Of a stretch of 64,000 nt of DNA, positions 14,703-22,715 are shown one piece after another (the first letter of the stretch is position 1; each line of letters opens with the position of its first letter). This DNA is from Litorimonas haliclonae (GTDB lineage: Bacteria > Pseudomonadota > Alphaproteobacteria > Caulobacterales > Maricaulaceae), in assembly GCF_965138505.1 (NCBI RefSeq), contig NZ_CBCSCO010000003.1:124001-188000 (forward strand). Direction: 5' to 3'. The notes under the pieces are model-generated. The model was not told the origin of the DNA and did no database searches. It was given only the letters and a program-made list of their open reading frames with translations. The position numbers and the translations under genes were made by a program.

Positions 14703-15876
14703 GAACACACAAGCCCATGAGGGTCTGACACGGATTAATATCCGCACACTGGTTAACACGGCCGCCGTGAGAACCGAAACCCGCAACGGTCGCGAGATCA
14801 TGATCGTGCCGAGCGCTACCTTGCCGGATGATGTGGTGATGAACGGGGTCTTTTACCCCGCAGACGAAATTGAGAAGGGTTACAAAACCCTCGACCGGAC
14901 GCCTGCGCCTCTTGGACACCCTCTGGTCAATGACCGCTTTATTAGTGCCAAAGACCCTGAAGGGCTGAACCTTGGATATATCGGCGCTTGGAATGAGAAT
15001 GTGCGCCGTGAAAATGGCCGCGTCTTTCTCGACAAGATTATCGATATCGAGGTCGCCAACCGCTCTGAGGGCGGAAAGTCCGTCATAGACGCGATCAACA
15101 AAGGCGAACCTGTTCACACATCCAATGCGCTACTCGCCAATTTGGTGAAAGCCGAAAAGGGTCTGAGCAATAAGGACGGCATTGAATACGGCTTTATCGC
15201 CACGGAGATGCAATTCGACCACGACGCCATTCTCTTGAACGAAGAAGGGGCGGCAACGCCCGAGCAAGGCGTCGGGCTTATGGTCAACGCCAAAGGCGAA
15301 AACATCAATGTAATCAACTCGGCGCTTGATGACGCCGACCGTGAAATGGACTGGGCGGTGCAGCACCTCGCGCGCGCAGTCGAGCAACGCAAGAAGGCTG
15401 GAAAGCTGGACGCACTGAAATCCAAAATCTTGGATATTTTCTCCGTCTCGGAGGAAACGAACCCCGCAACAAAGGAGAACGCGGATATGGCTGATGAAAA
15501 GAAGCTGGACGCTCTTACCGAGACGGTTAACGCCCTCGCGGATAGCGTCAAAAAAATGAGTGATGGATTAGCTGAGACAATCAGCAACTCTGTTGAAGAG
15601 AAAATGAAGCCCGTTCTGGATGCCCAGAAGGAGCTTGAGGCCAATCAAAAAGCCAAGGACGACGCGGAGCTTACCGAGCTTCAAAACAAGATCGTCGAAG
15701 GCGGGCTGATGGACGAAGACGCAGCGAAAGAGCTTACGCTCAATACCGCCCGCGCACTCGCCAAAAAAGCCGAGCCCGGCAAGGCCGCAGGACTCAACAA
15801 TGCCTTTAAGTCGAAAGACGGCAAGGATGAGTTCGAGGGCTATGACCTGAACGCAAACATGAAAGAGGAGGCGTAA
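14683..15876 (+). CDS. Head maturation protease / scaffold fusion (DUF2213)
   Basis: 397 aa. Residues ~1-180 match DUF2213: a YPADEIEKGYKTLDRTPAPL segment, GHPLVNDRF and HTSNALLANL. Members act as prohead proteases in phages with DUF1073 portals. The C-terminal ~150 residues are acidic, helical and coiled-coil (DALTETVNALADSVKKMSDG onward), like a scaffold. One protein may thus supply both scaffold and protease, as in several phage heads. The gene overlaps the portal gene by 20 bp and precedes decoration and capsid genes. Protease activity is inferred from family. Confidence 0.8.
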   Translation: MTFLTNKNTQAHEGLTRINIRTLVNTAAVRTETRNGREIMIVPSATLPDDVVMNGVFYPADEIEKGYKTLDRTPAPLGHPLVNDRFISAKDPEGLNLGYIGAWNENVRRENGRVFLDKIIDIEVANRSEGGKSVIDAINKGEPVHTSNALLANLVKAEKGLSNKDGIEYGFIATEMQFDHDAILLNEEGAATPEQGVGLMVNAKGENINVINSALDDADREMDWAVQHLARAVEQRKKAGKLDALKSKILDIFSVSEETNPATKENADMADEKKLDALTETVNALADSVKKMSDGLAETISNSVEEKMKPVLDAQKELEANQKAKDDAELTELQNKIVEGGLMDEDAAKELTLNTARALAKKAEPGKAAGLNNAFKSKDGKDEFEGYDLNANMKEEA

Positions 15877-15879
15877 CCC

Positions 15880-16317
15880 ATGGCGAACGTCATCTATCGT
15901 GGTCCCTTGGATAAGGACCCTGTCGCGGTCAATCTGCCTGTCTCTGGCGCATACCTTCCGGGGTGTGCTGTCGAGGACACAGGTGCGGCCTTAACTCAAC
16001 TCACAACGGCCATTGGCAAGCGTGTGCACGTTCTCGGAAACGTGGCTTTCAAAGAACAAACCGTCGCGGATGCTTATGCGTCTGGCGATACAGGTATTGG
16101 ATACGAAGCCAACCCGAACGACGTATTTCACGCCCGCCTCGCGGCTGCGACTTACGCCGTCAACGACGCGCTGACAGTCGGAGCGTCTGGTCGGTTCACC
16201 AAAGCCACAAGCGGCGACAAGGTGGTCGCGGTGTTTAACGACACTGCCGGCGCTTACACCGCTGATGCTTTGGCCGATGTCGTCTTCGTTGACGGCTACA
16301 TTGTACCAGCGGCTTAA
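15880..16317 (+). CDS. Capsid decoration (cement) protein, putative
   Basis: 145 aa, beta-rich, Ala/Val/Gly-rich, without Cys-rich motifs after residue 29. It lies directly between the protease/scaffold and capsid genes, the usual site of a head-decoration gene. Strand segments such as DVFHARLAAATYAVNDALTV and GDKVVAVFNDTAGAYTADAL resemble trimeric decoration proteins. The assignment rests on composition and position. Confidence 0.65.
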   Translation: MANVIYRGPLDKDPVAVNLPVSGAYLPGCAVEDTGAALTQLTTAIGKRVHVLGNVAFKEQTVADAYASGDTGIGYEANPNDVFHARLAAATYAVNDALTVGASGRFTKATSGDKVVAVFNDTAGAYTADALADVVFVDGYIVPAA

Positions 16318-16330
16318 GGAGGGCTGATTA

Positions 16331-17320
16331 ATGTTACTTTTCACAAAACCACAAGAGGCGCATGTTCTGAACACGCGCCGTCAGTTCAACGCCCAGCAGG
16401 GCTTGCTGAACACTGCAATGGGAAGCGATATCCTTATCGGTAACGCTTTACCTGTCCCCCGCGATGTTTGGGGCGAATGGGACACGGAGGCTGTTGAGAT
16501 TCAGCGTTCGACCCTGGCAGTGTTCAATGATCTGGCCCGCACGGTGTCCACACCTATGCCGCTTGGCAAATTGGTGCACCACTTCCAGACGGTAAGCGAC
16601 TCAGGCGAGGCAAATATCAGCCTTGACGGTCGTCAGTCCGCGCGTCGGGACCAACAGGTCTATGACTACCACGGAACGCCGCTGCCTATCGTCGATAGCA
16701 CCTTCGGTTACGGCTGGCGTCAAATGCTTGCCGCTCAGTCAGAGGGCATTCCACTCGATAGTGCAGGCCGCATGAACGCTATGCGCCGGGTCGCTGAGAA
16801 GCTGGAAAGTATTGCCCTGGACGGTGACACAAGTATCGTCGTCGGCGGCAACCCGCTTTACGGTCTTCGTAATCACCCGAACCGCAACACACGTTCTACA
16901 GGCGTGACGCTAAATGGTGCGACTGGCGCTCAGTGGCTTGCAGAGGTCAATGCGACCGTCAAATTGCTGCATAACAAGAACTTCAAAGTTCCAGTTACGC
17001 TTTACGTCAATTTCGACGATTGGTTCTACGCACAGAACACAGACTTCAAGGCTGAGTCCGACAAGACCATTGCGCAGCGCGTTATGGAAACTGGCGGCGT
17101 CCGTGAAGTGGTCGTTTCTGACTCTGTGAACGCAGATCAGTTGATCGCTTTGGTCAAAGACCGCCGCGTTGTTCAGGTTCTCAACGGTATGCCGATTGCG
17201 ACCTTGCCTCGTTTCCGCGCTAATCCAGAAGACGATTATGATTTCCGCACCATGGCAGCCGCCGCGGTGGAAATTAAGTTTGATGCGGAGAGCCAGTGTG
17301 GAGTTGCAGTTAGTACCTAA
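16331..17320 (+). CDS. Major capsid protein (HK97-fold, DUF6260-like)
   Basis: 329 aa. It starts with MLLFTKPQEAHVLNTRRQFN after a GGAGGGCTG ribosome-binding site. Conserved-looking blocks are DVWGEWDTEAVEIQRSTLAV, the YGWRQMLAAQSEGIPLDSAG segment and a C-terminal PEDDYDFRTMAAAAVEIK. This is the pattern of capsid proteins linked with DUF1073 portals and DUF2213 proteases. Its place after the decoration gene and a strong hairpin just downstream (17,336-17,369) fit high expression of the capsid. No cleavable N-terminal delta domain is obvious. Confidence 0.88.
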   Translation: MLLFTKPQEAHVLNTRRQFNAQQGLLNTAMGSDILIGNALPVPRDVWGEWDTEAVEIQRSTLAVFNDLARTVSTPMPLGKLVHHFQTVSDSGEANISLDGRQSARRDQQVYDYHGTPLPIVDSTFGYGWRQMLAAQSEGIPLDSAGRMNAMRRVAEKLESIALDGDTSIVVGGNPLYGLRNHPNRNTRSTGVTLNGATGAQWLAEVNATVKLLHNKNFKVPVTLYVNFDDWFYAQNTDFKAESDKTIAQRVMETGGVREVVVSDSVNADQLIALVKDRRVVQVLNGMPIATLPRFRANPEDDYDFRTMAAAAVEIKFDAESQCGVAVST

Positions 17321-17335
17321 CGGGCTATAATAGAC

Positions 17336-17369
17336 GGGCCGGACGGTGCTACCAACACTCGCCCGGCCC
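17336..17369 (+). terminator. Hairpin downstream of the capsid gene
   Basis: GGGCCGG (17,336-17,342) pairs perfectly with CCGGCCC (17,363-17,369) across a 20-base loop. There is no U-tract, so it may stabilise the capsid mRNA 3' end or attenuate transcription rather than terminate fully. Confidence 0.45.
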
Positions 17370-17398
17370 TTGACATGAAACCTAGTTAGGAGGTCTCG

Positions 17399-17980
17399 AT
17401 GCCCAAAGGGTGTATCTGCAAAATCGAGGGCTGTTTCAAGCCCAAAAGACGCCGTGAATGGTGCGGCGCTCACTATGAGCGTTGGCGGAAATACGGCGAC
17501 CCTTTAGCCTCTAAACATGCCAGTCCGGGAGAGCCATTAAGTTTCTTGATGGAGACAGTAGCCACACCTCCTGACGTGTGCGTTATCTGGCCTTATGCCA
17601 TAGGCACTCATGGTTATGGCGTTCTGAGTATTGACGGTCATATTGTGACTGCGCCGAAAGAGGCTCTGATTAGGTTTGTTGGGCCAGCCCCTAGCGCGAA
17701 CTCTGTTTGCGCACATAAACCGAGAGTCTGTCACAATCGGAAATGTATAAACCCCAAGCATCTACGCTGGGCAACCAACATAGAAAACAACGCGGACCGT
17801 GTCCTTGATGGGACCGATAATCGCGGAGAGCGTCACGGCTGCGCCAAGCTTACAGAAGTGGATGTAAGGGCCATTCGAGTAATGGATGGAACTCATTCAG
17901 AAATAGCTAAAATGTTCGGCGTTTCGCGCCAGACTGTTGGAGAAATCAAGCGCCGACAAAGTTGGACATGGCTTGATTGA
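17399..17980 (+). CDS. HNH homing-type endonuclease
   Basis: 193 aa with a strong ribosome-binding site (TTAGGAGG). The N-terminus holds a Cys/His cluster (CKIEGCFKPKRRREWCGAHY) that likely binds zinc. The HNH nuclease core is at ~res. 103-128: CAHKPRVCHNRKCINPKHLR. The C-terminal ~50 residues (LTEVDVRAIRVMDGTHSEIA, KMFGVSRQTVGEIK) are a helix-turn-helix that would recognise the target. It interrupts head genes between capsid and connector genes, and is followed by a triple 8-bp repeat, as expected of a free-standing homing endonuclease insertion. It has no structural role. Confidence 0.88.
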   Translation: MPKGCICKIEGCFKPKRRREWCGAHYERWRKYGDPLASKHASPGEPLSFLMETVATPPDVCVIWPYAIGTHGYGVLSIDGHIVTAPKEALIRFVGPAPSANSVCAHKPRVCHNRKCINPKHLRWATNIENNADRVLDGTDNRGERHGCAKLTEVDVRAIRVMDGTHSEIAKMFGVSRQTVGEIKRRQSWTWLD

Positions 17981-17999
17981 GTAATTGAGTAATTGAGTA
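17976..17999 (+). repeat. Triple 8-bp direct repeat at HNH gene end
   Basis: ATTGAGTA occurs three times head to tail (17,976, 17,984, 17,992). The first copy contains the stop codon of the HNH gene. It may mark the edge of the insertion or result from strand slippage. Confidence 0.7.
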
Positions 18000-18022
18000 A
18001 ACCAAACCACATGGAGAGACTT

Positions 18023-18343
18023 ATGAAAGTCACTATAGAACGATCTGGCGTCTTTGATGCCAAAGGAAAAGAAGTTGCGGTCGGCACTGAAATGGATGTC
18101 AAAGGCGATGAAATGCCTGCTTGGCTCATTGGCAAAGCATCTGCACCGAAAGGCAAGGGAAAGCCTGCCAAGTCCGCTGAAACTGACCCGGTACGCAAGG
18201 CCCGCTATGACGAATTGGTCAAAGGTCTGTCAGAGGACGACTTTACCAAAGACGGAGAGCCTAATCTGACCGCCTTGAACCAGCTTTTGGACGAAGGCGA
18301 GACGCCTTTCACAGCCAAAGACCGCAAGGCCTTTAGCGCATAA
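18023..18343 (+). CDS. Head-region phage protein, unknown function
   Basis: 106 aa from the ATG at 18,023 (GGAGAGACTT upstream). The N-terminal 40 residues are beta-type (MKVTIERSGVFDAKGKEVAV), then a Lys/Pro linker and a helical C-terminal domain (PNLTALNQLLDEGETPFTA). Small proteins of this form, with a strand region and a helical E/D-rich end, are common between the capsid and connector genes of siphoviruses. No specific function can be given. Confidence 0.6.
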   Translation: MKVTIERSGVFDAKGKEVAVGTEMDVKGDEMPAWLIGKASAPKGKGKPAKSAETDPVRKARYDELVKGLSEDDFTKDGEPNLTALNQLLDEGETPFTAKDRKAFSA

Positions 18344-18349
18344 TCCGCT

Positions 18350-18766
18350 ATGTACGGAAACCTAACAGACTGGCGCGCTCACGCTCTCGCAAGGGGGAAT
18401 AGCGCGCCAACAGAGGCAAATGACGCAGAAGCTCTGGCAGCTTTGCAACGGGCCTCTGACTACATTCAATATCGCTATGTCGCGATACTGGCCCAAGGTT
18501 ATGACGAGACCCTGTCTGTTGTAGAGCCCGCCACATACGAAGCTGCAAGGCTTGAACTAGCGACGCCCGGTCTGTTTACGAAGACATTCACTCAGTCTGA
18601 ACAGAAGGTTTTGACAGGGGTGGATAGCATCCGATGGACGGTGACTGGCAAGGCTGACGGGACGCATTCTGCCATGCCGGTTTCGACGCTCATTCATGCC
18701 ATGTTCGAGCCATATGTGAACGATCCGGATGATATGAACTTTGGATTGAGGGCGGTCGGTGGCTGA
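18350..18766 (+). CDS. Head-tail adaptor protein (DnaT-like), putative
   Basis: 138 aa. ALAALQRASDYIQYRY near residue 30 followed by YEAARLELATPGLFTKTF is the pattern of the phage DnaT-like/adaptor family, helical proteins that bind below the portal. C-terminal part IHAMFEPYVNDPDDMNFG. It starts 7 bp after the previous gene, and the next gene starts inside its last codons. Confidence 0.65.
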   Translation: MYGNLTDWRAHALARGNSAPTEANDAEALAALQRASDYIQYRYVAILAQGYDETLSVVEPATYEAARLELATPGLFTKTFTQSEQKVLTGVDSIRWTVTGKADGTHSAMPVSTLIHAMFEPYVNDPDDMNFGLRAVGG

Positions 18767-19151
18767 GGACTGGGAAGCGGTTCGGGCCGAGGTCGCCGCC
18801 GGTATTGCTTCCGTGAGTTCGGACGGGGAGGGGTTTCCGGCAGTCCTTCAAACGCGAGGCGAACGCGCATCCGACTTCGACGAGCCGTCATCAGAATTCA
18901 CTTATCACGACTTGATAATTGTCGATACAAACAGAGTAGCGCGCGACCGAAACGGATCCATTCTGGCAATGGAAAGAACTCTTTTGGTCAGCGCCGATAT
19001 CAATATTACGCCGAGCAAAGACGACAAGGTCTGTGTGGGCATCACGAAAGACGACGTGAGCGAAAGCACAGCGTGGAGTGAGATCGTGGACGTTATTCCG
19101 GTCTCACCTGCTGGCATCACAGTATTATACAAACTCAAGCTGGAGGCTTAA
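18759..19151 (+). CDS. Head-closure type protein, putative
   Basis: 130 aa starting at GTG 18,759, overlapping the previous gene by 8 bp. Beta-rich sequence with EFTYHDLIIVDTNRVARDRN and IMAMERTLLVSADINITPSK-type strands (residues ~45-90), ending in PAGITVLYKLKLEA. This size, fold impression and position after the adaptor match head-closure (stopper) proteins. No stronger evidence. Confidence 0.5.
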   Translation: MAEDWEAVRAEVAAGIASVSSDGEGFPAVLQTRGERASDFDEPSSEFTYHDLIIVDTNRVARDRNGSILAMERTLLVSADINITPSKDDKVCVGITKDDVSESTAWSEIVDVIPVSPAGITVLYKLKLEA

Positions 19152-19382
19152 ATGAGCACTTACAAAATACAGAACAAATCGCGCGGAAACTATGCGTTCA
19201 ATACGAAATCAGGGGTGAGAACTGTTTCGTCCAATGAAACTGTCGAGCTGGACCTCGCGAAGGCTTTATCAGATGAGCGTATTGGCGCGCTAGCGCTGGA
19301 AGGCCTCACAATATCGAAGGTCACTGCCTCGAAGTCTGGCGCAAAGGACACGGGCTCTAAGGAAGGCTCCAAGGGAAAATAA
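19152..19382 (+). CDS. 76-aa phage protein, unknown function
   Basis: Begins directly after the previous stop. STYKIQNKSRGNYAFNTKSG at the N-terminus, Ser/Lys/Gly-rich C-terminus (SKSGAKDTGSKEGSKGK) that should be disordered. It resembles the small spacer proteins found next to head-tail genes; function unknown. Confidence 0.55.
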   Translation: MSTYKIQNKSRGNYAFNTKSGVRTVSSNETVELDLAKALSDERIGALALEGLTISKVTASKSGAKDTGSKEGSKGK

Positions 19383-19385
19383 CCT

Positions 19386-20428
19386 ATGGCCTCCCGTCGA
19401 GAAAGGAGAGCGCTTAAGGCGCTACTGGAAAGCGGGAACGATAAAACCCGCGAAGCCTTTCTTGAGGCTGTCGCGGACATAGTAGACGGCTCCGATGTGC
19501 AGCGCATTATTCGGGCCTTGGAGCGCAACGATCTGGACGGGGCGCTAAGAGCGCTCAATATTCAAGACGAGGCCTTCCAGATAGTCGCAGAGCGTGTGGC
19601 CGAGACTTATGTGTCTGGCGGCCGCATAACGGCGCAAGGATTATCTGCGGTTCGCCTTTCCCAGACGGGATTAAAAGCCATCATCCGCTTTGACGCCCGC
19701 AATCTGGAGGCTGAACGGTGGCTCGCGGATATGTCTTCCCGATTGGTGACGCGTATTGCAGAGGGGCAGCGCCAAACAGTCAGAGAGACTTTAAGACGCG
19801 GACTAGAGGCGGGAGATAATCCACGGCGGACGGCACTCGATATTGTGGGCCGAGTGCAGCGCGGCTCAAATCGTCGCTCAGGCGGCATTCTGGGGCTGAC
19901 AAAGCCGCAGGAACAGGCGTTATCCCGCGCAAGGGAGAACTTGCGTCTGGGGAAACAAGCCAGCTCAGGGCTTATTTGCGCCGGAAGAAACGGGATAAGA
20001 GGTTTGACCGAACTGTCCTGAAAGCGATCCGGTCTGGTAAAGGCTTGAAGCAGACTGAAATCGATAAAATTGCCGGACGCTATTCGGATCGTTTACTCAA
20101 ATTGAGGGCTGACACAATCGCCCGCACGGAGACGCTGCAAGCCTTACAGGCATCGAAATATGAAACTTATCGACAGGCAATAGCATCAGGAGAGGTAGAG
20201 GCTCAGGCTGTAACGAAGCGGTGGAGAGATAGCCGAGACGGAAGAGTGCGGTTTTCGCACTCGGCACTGCATGATGAGGAAATCGGCTTCGGCGAGGCGT
20301 TTATAACTCCGCTTGGGTCTATGTTGAGATTCCCGGGTGATACCAGTTTGGGGGCCAAAACTGCCGACATCGTTCAATGTCGCTGCATTTCGGAATACGA
20401 CATTGACTTTACACGAGGCTTAGAATGA
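19386..20428 (+). pseudogene. Phage minor head protein (Mu gpF-like), frameshifted
   Basis: One protein of about 347 aa is split over two frames. Frame A runs 19,386-20,021. Frame B is entered near 19,949 and ends at 20,428. The join lies at GGGGAAAC (19,949-19,956). With one extra G there, the sequence reads on as LRLGETSQLRAYLRRKKRDK without a break. The second part carries the family hallmarks: ADTIARTETLQALQASKYET, KRWRDSRDGRVRFSHSALHD and the ending DIVQCRCISEYD. Minor head proteins bind the portal/capsid interior and may be ejected. A single missing G in a G run suggests a sequencing error or a recent mutation; slippage at the G run is a third option. Confidence 0.8.
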
Positions 20429-20856
20429 ATGACTTCGACGCCCAGGTTGATGAGTGGATCGCCAAGTCTGAGCGCCGCATTGAGGCGGTATTTAAGATTG
20501 CCACTCAGGAGTTATTTTACGGCGTCTTAAAGCCTGCTCGTGAAGGCGGACGGATGCGAATTGATACAGGGTTCTTGCGCAGCTCTTTTCAGGCGTCGAT
20601 TGGACAGCCCGTCTTACGGCTTGAGCCTCGTCCAGATGGAGAGGCCAGTTTTACGCCGGACACAGGCGCCATATCGCTCACGATTAATCAGGCGGATTTA
20701 GGGCAGACGATATTTGGGATGTTTACCGCAAACTATGCGCGGCCAAGAGAGTATGGAAGCCGGGGAAAGCCTGGAGACGGGTTTGTACTGACAAATGCGG
20801 CGCGGTGGCAGTCTTTTGTCAACGATGCAGCAACGACCTTCAGGGCGTCGATTTGA
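20425..20856 (+). CDS. HK97 gp10-like head-tail connector, putative
   Basis: 143 aa. The ATG overlaps the previous stop (ATGA). The MRIDTGFLRSSFQASIG motif (R-x-D-T-G-x-L-R-x-S) and the later ANYARPREYGSRGKPGDGF (A-x-x-x-E-Y-G) are typical of the HK97 gp10/minor tail family that sits at the head-tail joint. Ends in a helix, AARWQSFVNDAATTFRASI. Confidence 0.75.
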   Translation: MNDFDAQVDEWIAKSERRIEAVFKIATQELFYGVLKPAREGGRMRIDTGFLRSSFQASIGQPVLRLEPRPDGEASFTPDTGAISLTINQADLGQTIFGMFTANYARPREYGSRGKPGDGFVLTNAARWQSFVNDAATTFRASI

Positions 20857-21034
20857 GCGCCGCTATCTCGTCTTCAGACAGTTCAAGGGATAGATCCAAG
20901 GTCACGAGGACGCGGCGGGCTGTGTCGAGGGACGTGTTTGCTTTTACATCATCCGATTTCTCCGTGCCGAGAAGGTCATGACAAGCCCTAAGGCGTCTCT
21001 GGACCTCTTCTTTACTGACAGGAGCGCTCGCCAT
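20840..21034 (-). CDS. 64-aa ORF on the opposite strand in a late-operon gap
   Basis: It fills the 176-bp gap between two late genes, on the minus strand. The sequence looks protein-like (SKEEVQRRLRACHDLLGTEK and LDLSLELSEDEIAALKSTP). It shares a CCATGG with the start of the + strand gene at 21,033. No Shine-Dalgarno sequence is seen on this strand. It may be a small added gene (moron); no family recognised. Confidence 0.4.
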   Translation of the reverse strand: MASAPVSKEEVQRRLRACHDLLGTEKSDDVKANTSLDTARRVLVTLDLSLELSEDEIAALKSTP

Positions 21035-21473
21035 GGCTGAGCTTATAGGCGCGGAAACGCGTGTTTACAAACGGCTATTGGACGAGGTGGAAACCTTCGT
21101 CGGATTTATGGCGGAGCAAGAGCCGAGCGTTGCGCTACGCGTAGCCATTCCGAATGTGGGGTTTGAGCCGACAACTTATCCATATTTGGATGTGCAGGAC
21201 TTCTCCGCCGATGGGGCGGGGCCAACACTGGGACCGCTCAAGAACATATCCGGCGTCTTTCAAGTGACGATTATCCAGAGACGTAATGCCGGAATAATCG
21301 ACGTCAAAGAGCTGGCTTCACGCCTTCTGACCGTTTTTGCGAAGGGCAATAGATTTTACGATGACGACTTGTGCGTCACCATTCACCAACAGGCCAACGA
21401 ACGTCCGCCTATTTATGAAGATAATGAAGTGCGCGTTCCCATCACAATTCCATACAGAGCATATAGGAGATAA
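21033..21473 (+). CDS. Tail terminator / completion protein, putative
   Basis: 146 aa, with AGGAGCG upstream of the ATG. The layout, an N-terminal helix (AETRVYKRLLDEVETFVGFM), a strand region with VFQVTIIQRRNAG and a C-terminal YEDNEVRVPITIPYRAY, fits the tail-terminator family that caps the tube and joins it to the head. Its place before the tail tube gene agrees. Confidence 0.65.
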   Translation: MAELIGAETRVYKRLLDEVETFVGFMAEQEPSVALRVAIPNVGFEPTTYPYLDVQDFSADGAGPTLGPLKNISGVFQVTIIQRRNAGIIDVKELASRLLTVFAKGNRFYDDDLCVTIHQQANERPPIYEDNEVRVPITIPYRAYRR

Positions 21474-21475
21474 TT

Positions 21476-21964
21476 ATGTCTAATGGTCAGCCCAATGTGG
21501 GCACAAAACTATTCATCTGCACCACCCCTCAAGGTGAGGATTTGGATAAAGCCGCGTTCGAATTACTAACGTTTGTTGAAATCTCAGACACGGGCGAGGT
21601 GCCGACCAGCGGTCTCGAAGAAGCCGAGGTCAGTTTCGAATCTATCTCTAAAAACCGGACGCTGAAGTCTAAAGGTGTTCGCAACAATCAGAACATGGAA
21701 TGGATGTTCGCTGTTGTCCGCGACGCCTCTCAAGAACAGGATGCAGGCCAAGCCGCTGCGATCGCAGCAGGTAAGACGCAATTCCCGTATGCCTATAAAA
21801 AGGTCGAGCCTGCCGGCGCTGCCGATTATACAGGTAAAACCACCTATTACCGTGGTAAGCAGTCCAATGTGATGGATATGGGCGGCGCGAACGATATCAT
21901 CCGTCAGAACTTCACCATTTACACCGAGCAAGAGCTCGTGGTTGAGCCTGCGGCGGTCGTCTAA
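21476..21964 (+). CDS. Major tail tube protein
   Basis: 162 aa. Beta-rich with motifs of siphovirus tube proteins: FELLTFVEISDTGEVPTSG, then SFESISKNRTLKSKGVRN and a late QNFTIYTEQELV strand. Located between the terminator and the two-frame tail chaperone genes, the fixed position of the tube gene. Hexamers of it stack to build the tail tube. Confidence 0.8.
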   Translation: MSNGQPNVGTKLFICTTPQGEDLDKAAFELLTFVEISDTGEVPTSGLEEAEVSFESISKNRTLKSKGVRNNQNMEWMFAVVRDASQEQDAGQAAAIAAGKTQFPYAYKKVEPAGAADYTGKTTYYRGKQSNVMDMGGANDIIRQNFTIYTEQELVVEPAAVV

Positions 21965-22359
21965 TGGACTTTCTGAACTTTAAGGCCGGGGTAGCGACGC
22001 TTGAAATCATCAACCCAGCAACAGGGCAGGGAACGGGCCTAAAGCTCGATATGCTTTATTTCCGCGATGAGAAGGTAAAACCTCACTACGAAGACTACGC
22101 CAAGAAAATCCAAGCTGCCCGATCAATGGGCAAGGACGAGGCTGTCATCAACGCTCTGGAAGACGAGCGCGGTTTAACGTGCCTTGCCAAGTCTGTCGTT
22201 GGTTGGGAATGGGGCGACAACACGCTCGACGGCAAAGTGCCGGACTTTTGCGAGGCTAATGTAGTCGAGCTTCTGAAAAATGACGAGGTGTTCGCGCAAG
22301 CCGAGGTTTTTACCATAACCAAATCGAATTTCTTCAAAGGGCTGAATACTGGCTCTTAA
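21964..22359 (+). CDS. Tail assembly chaperone (gpG-like)
   Basis: 131 aa; start overlaps the tube gene stop. N-terminal strand region (MDFLNFKAGVATLEIINPAT) and an acidic helical remainder typical of gpG chaperones that coat the tape measure during assembly. A second frame (-1) stays open from 22,284 past this stop to 22,715, so a longer gpGT-type product is expected by frameshifting. Confidence 0.75.
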   Translation: MDFLNFKAGVATLEIINPATGQGTGLKLDMLYFRDEKVKPHYEDYAKKIQAARSMGKDEAVINALEDERGLTCLAKSVVGWEWGDNTLDGKVPDFCEANVVELLKNDEVFAQAEVFTITKSNFFKGLNTGS

Positions 22360-22397
22360 AAGCGGTCAGGACTTATTTCACCTATAATACTTATGGC

Positions 22398-22715
22398 GTG
22401 GACGGTCAGACAGCGAAGCAATTCAGGGCGCGCTTTAATCGGCGCTCTCCAGAGCCAGATATCCCGCCAATTGGCCGAAAATACTGGAATTGGTTCTTCG
22501 AGATGCACCAAGCAAGGACTTTTGGAGAGGGAGGGCCAGCCCCTGTCGATTTTCATGCCATTGAGGTGTGGGCCCGGCTCACCGGACGAAAGCCTAGCGC
22601 CGATGATGTGAAGCTTATTCGATCAATGGATATGGAGTTCATGAGCACATATTCAGAGCAGCAGAAAGAAAGCATTGAACGGAAAAAGCAGGACGACAAG
22701 GTGCGAGGGGTTTAG
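22398..22715 (+). CDS. Tail assembly chaperone T-part, -1 frame extension
   Basis: Open in the -1 frame relative to gpG from 22,284 to 22,715; 22,398 is only the first GTG in that frame. Upstream codons read as good protein (FLQRAEYWLLKAVRTYFTYN) with no ATG/GTG/TTG and no ribosome-binding site before 22,398, so expression by -1 frameshift from gpG is likely. The body contains KYWNWFFEMHQAR, then FHAIEVWARLTGR and IRSMDMEFMS, the helical pattern of T-domains that bring tube subunits to the tape measure. A possible slip site is T-TTC-TTC at 22,329-22,335; no classical X-XXY-YYZ heptamer is present. Confidence 0.65.
   Translation: MDGQTAKQFRARFNRRSPEPDIPPIGRKYWNWFFEMHQARTFGEGGPAPVDFHAIEVWARLTGRKPSADDVKLIRSMDMEFMSTYSEQQKESIERKKQDDKVRGV

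Noticed and set aside
15114..15644. 176-codon minus-strand frame opposite the DUF2213 gene
   Set aside because: Ser/Ala-rich mirror of the coiled-coil coding sequence, without start signals.
22393..22611. 72-codon frame starting with ATG at 22,393
   Set aside because: The overlapping frame to 22,715 has protein-like sequence and the T-domain pattern; this one has neither.
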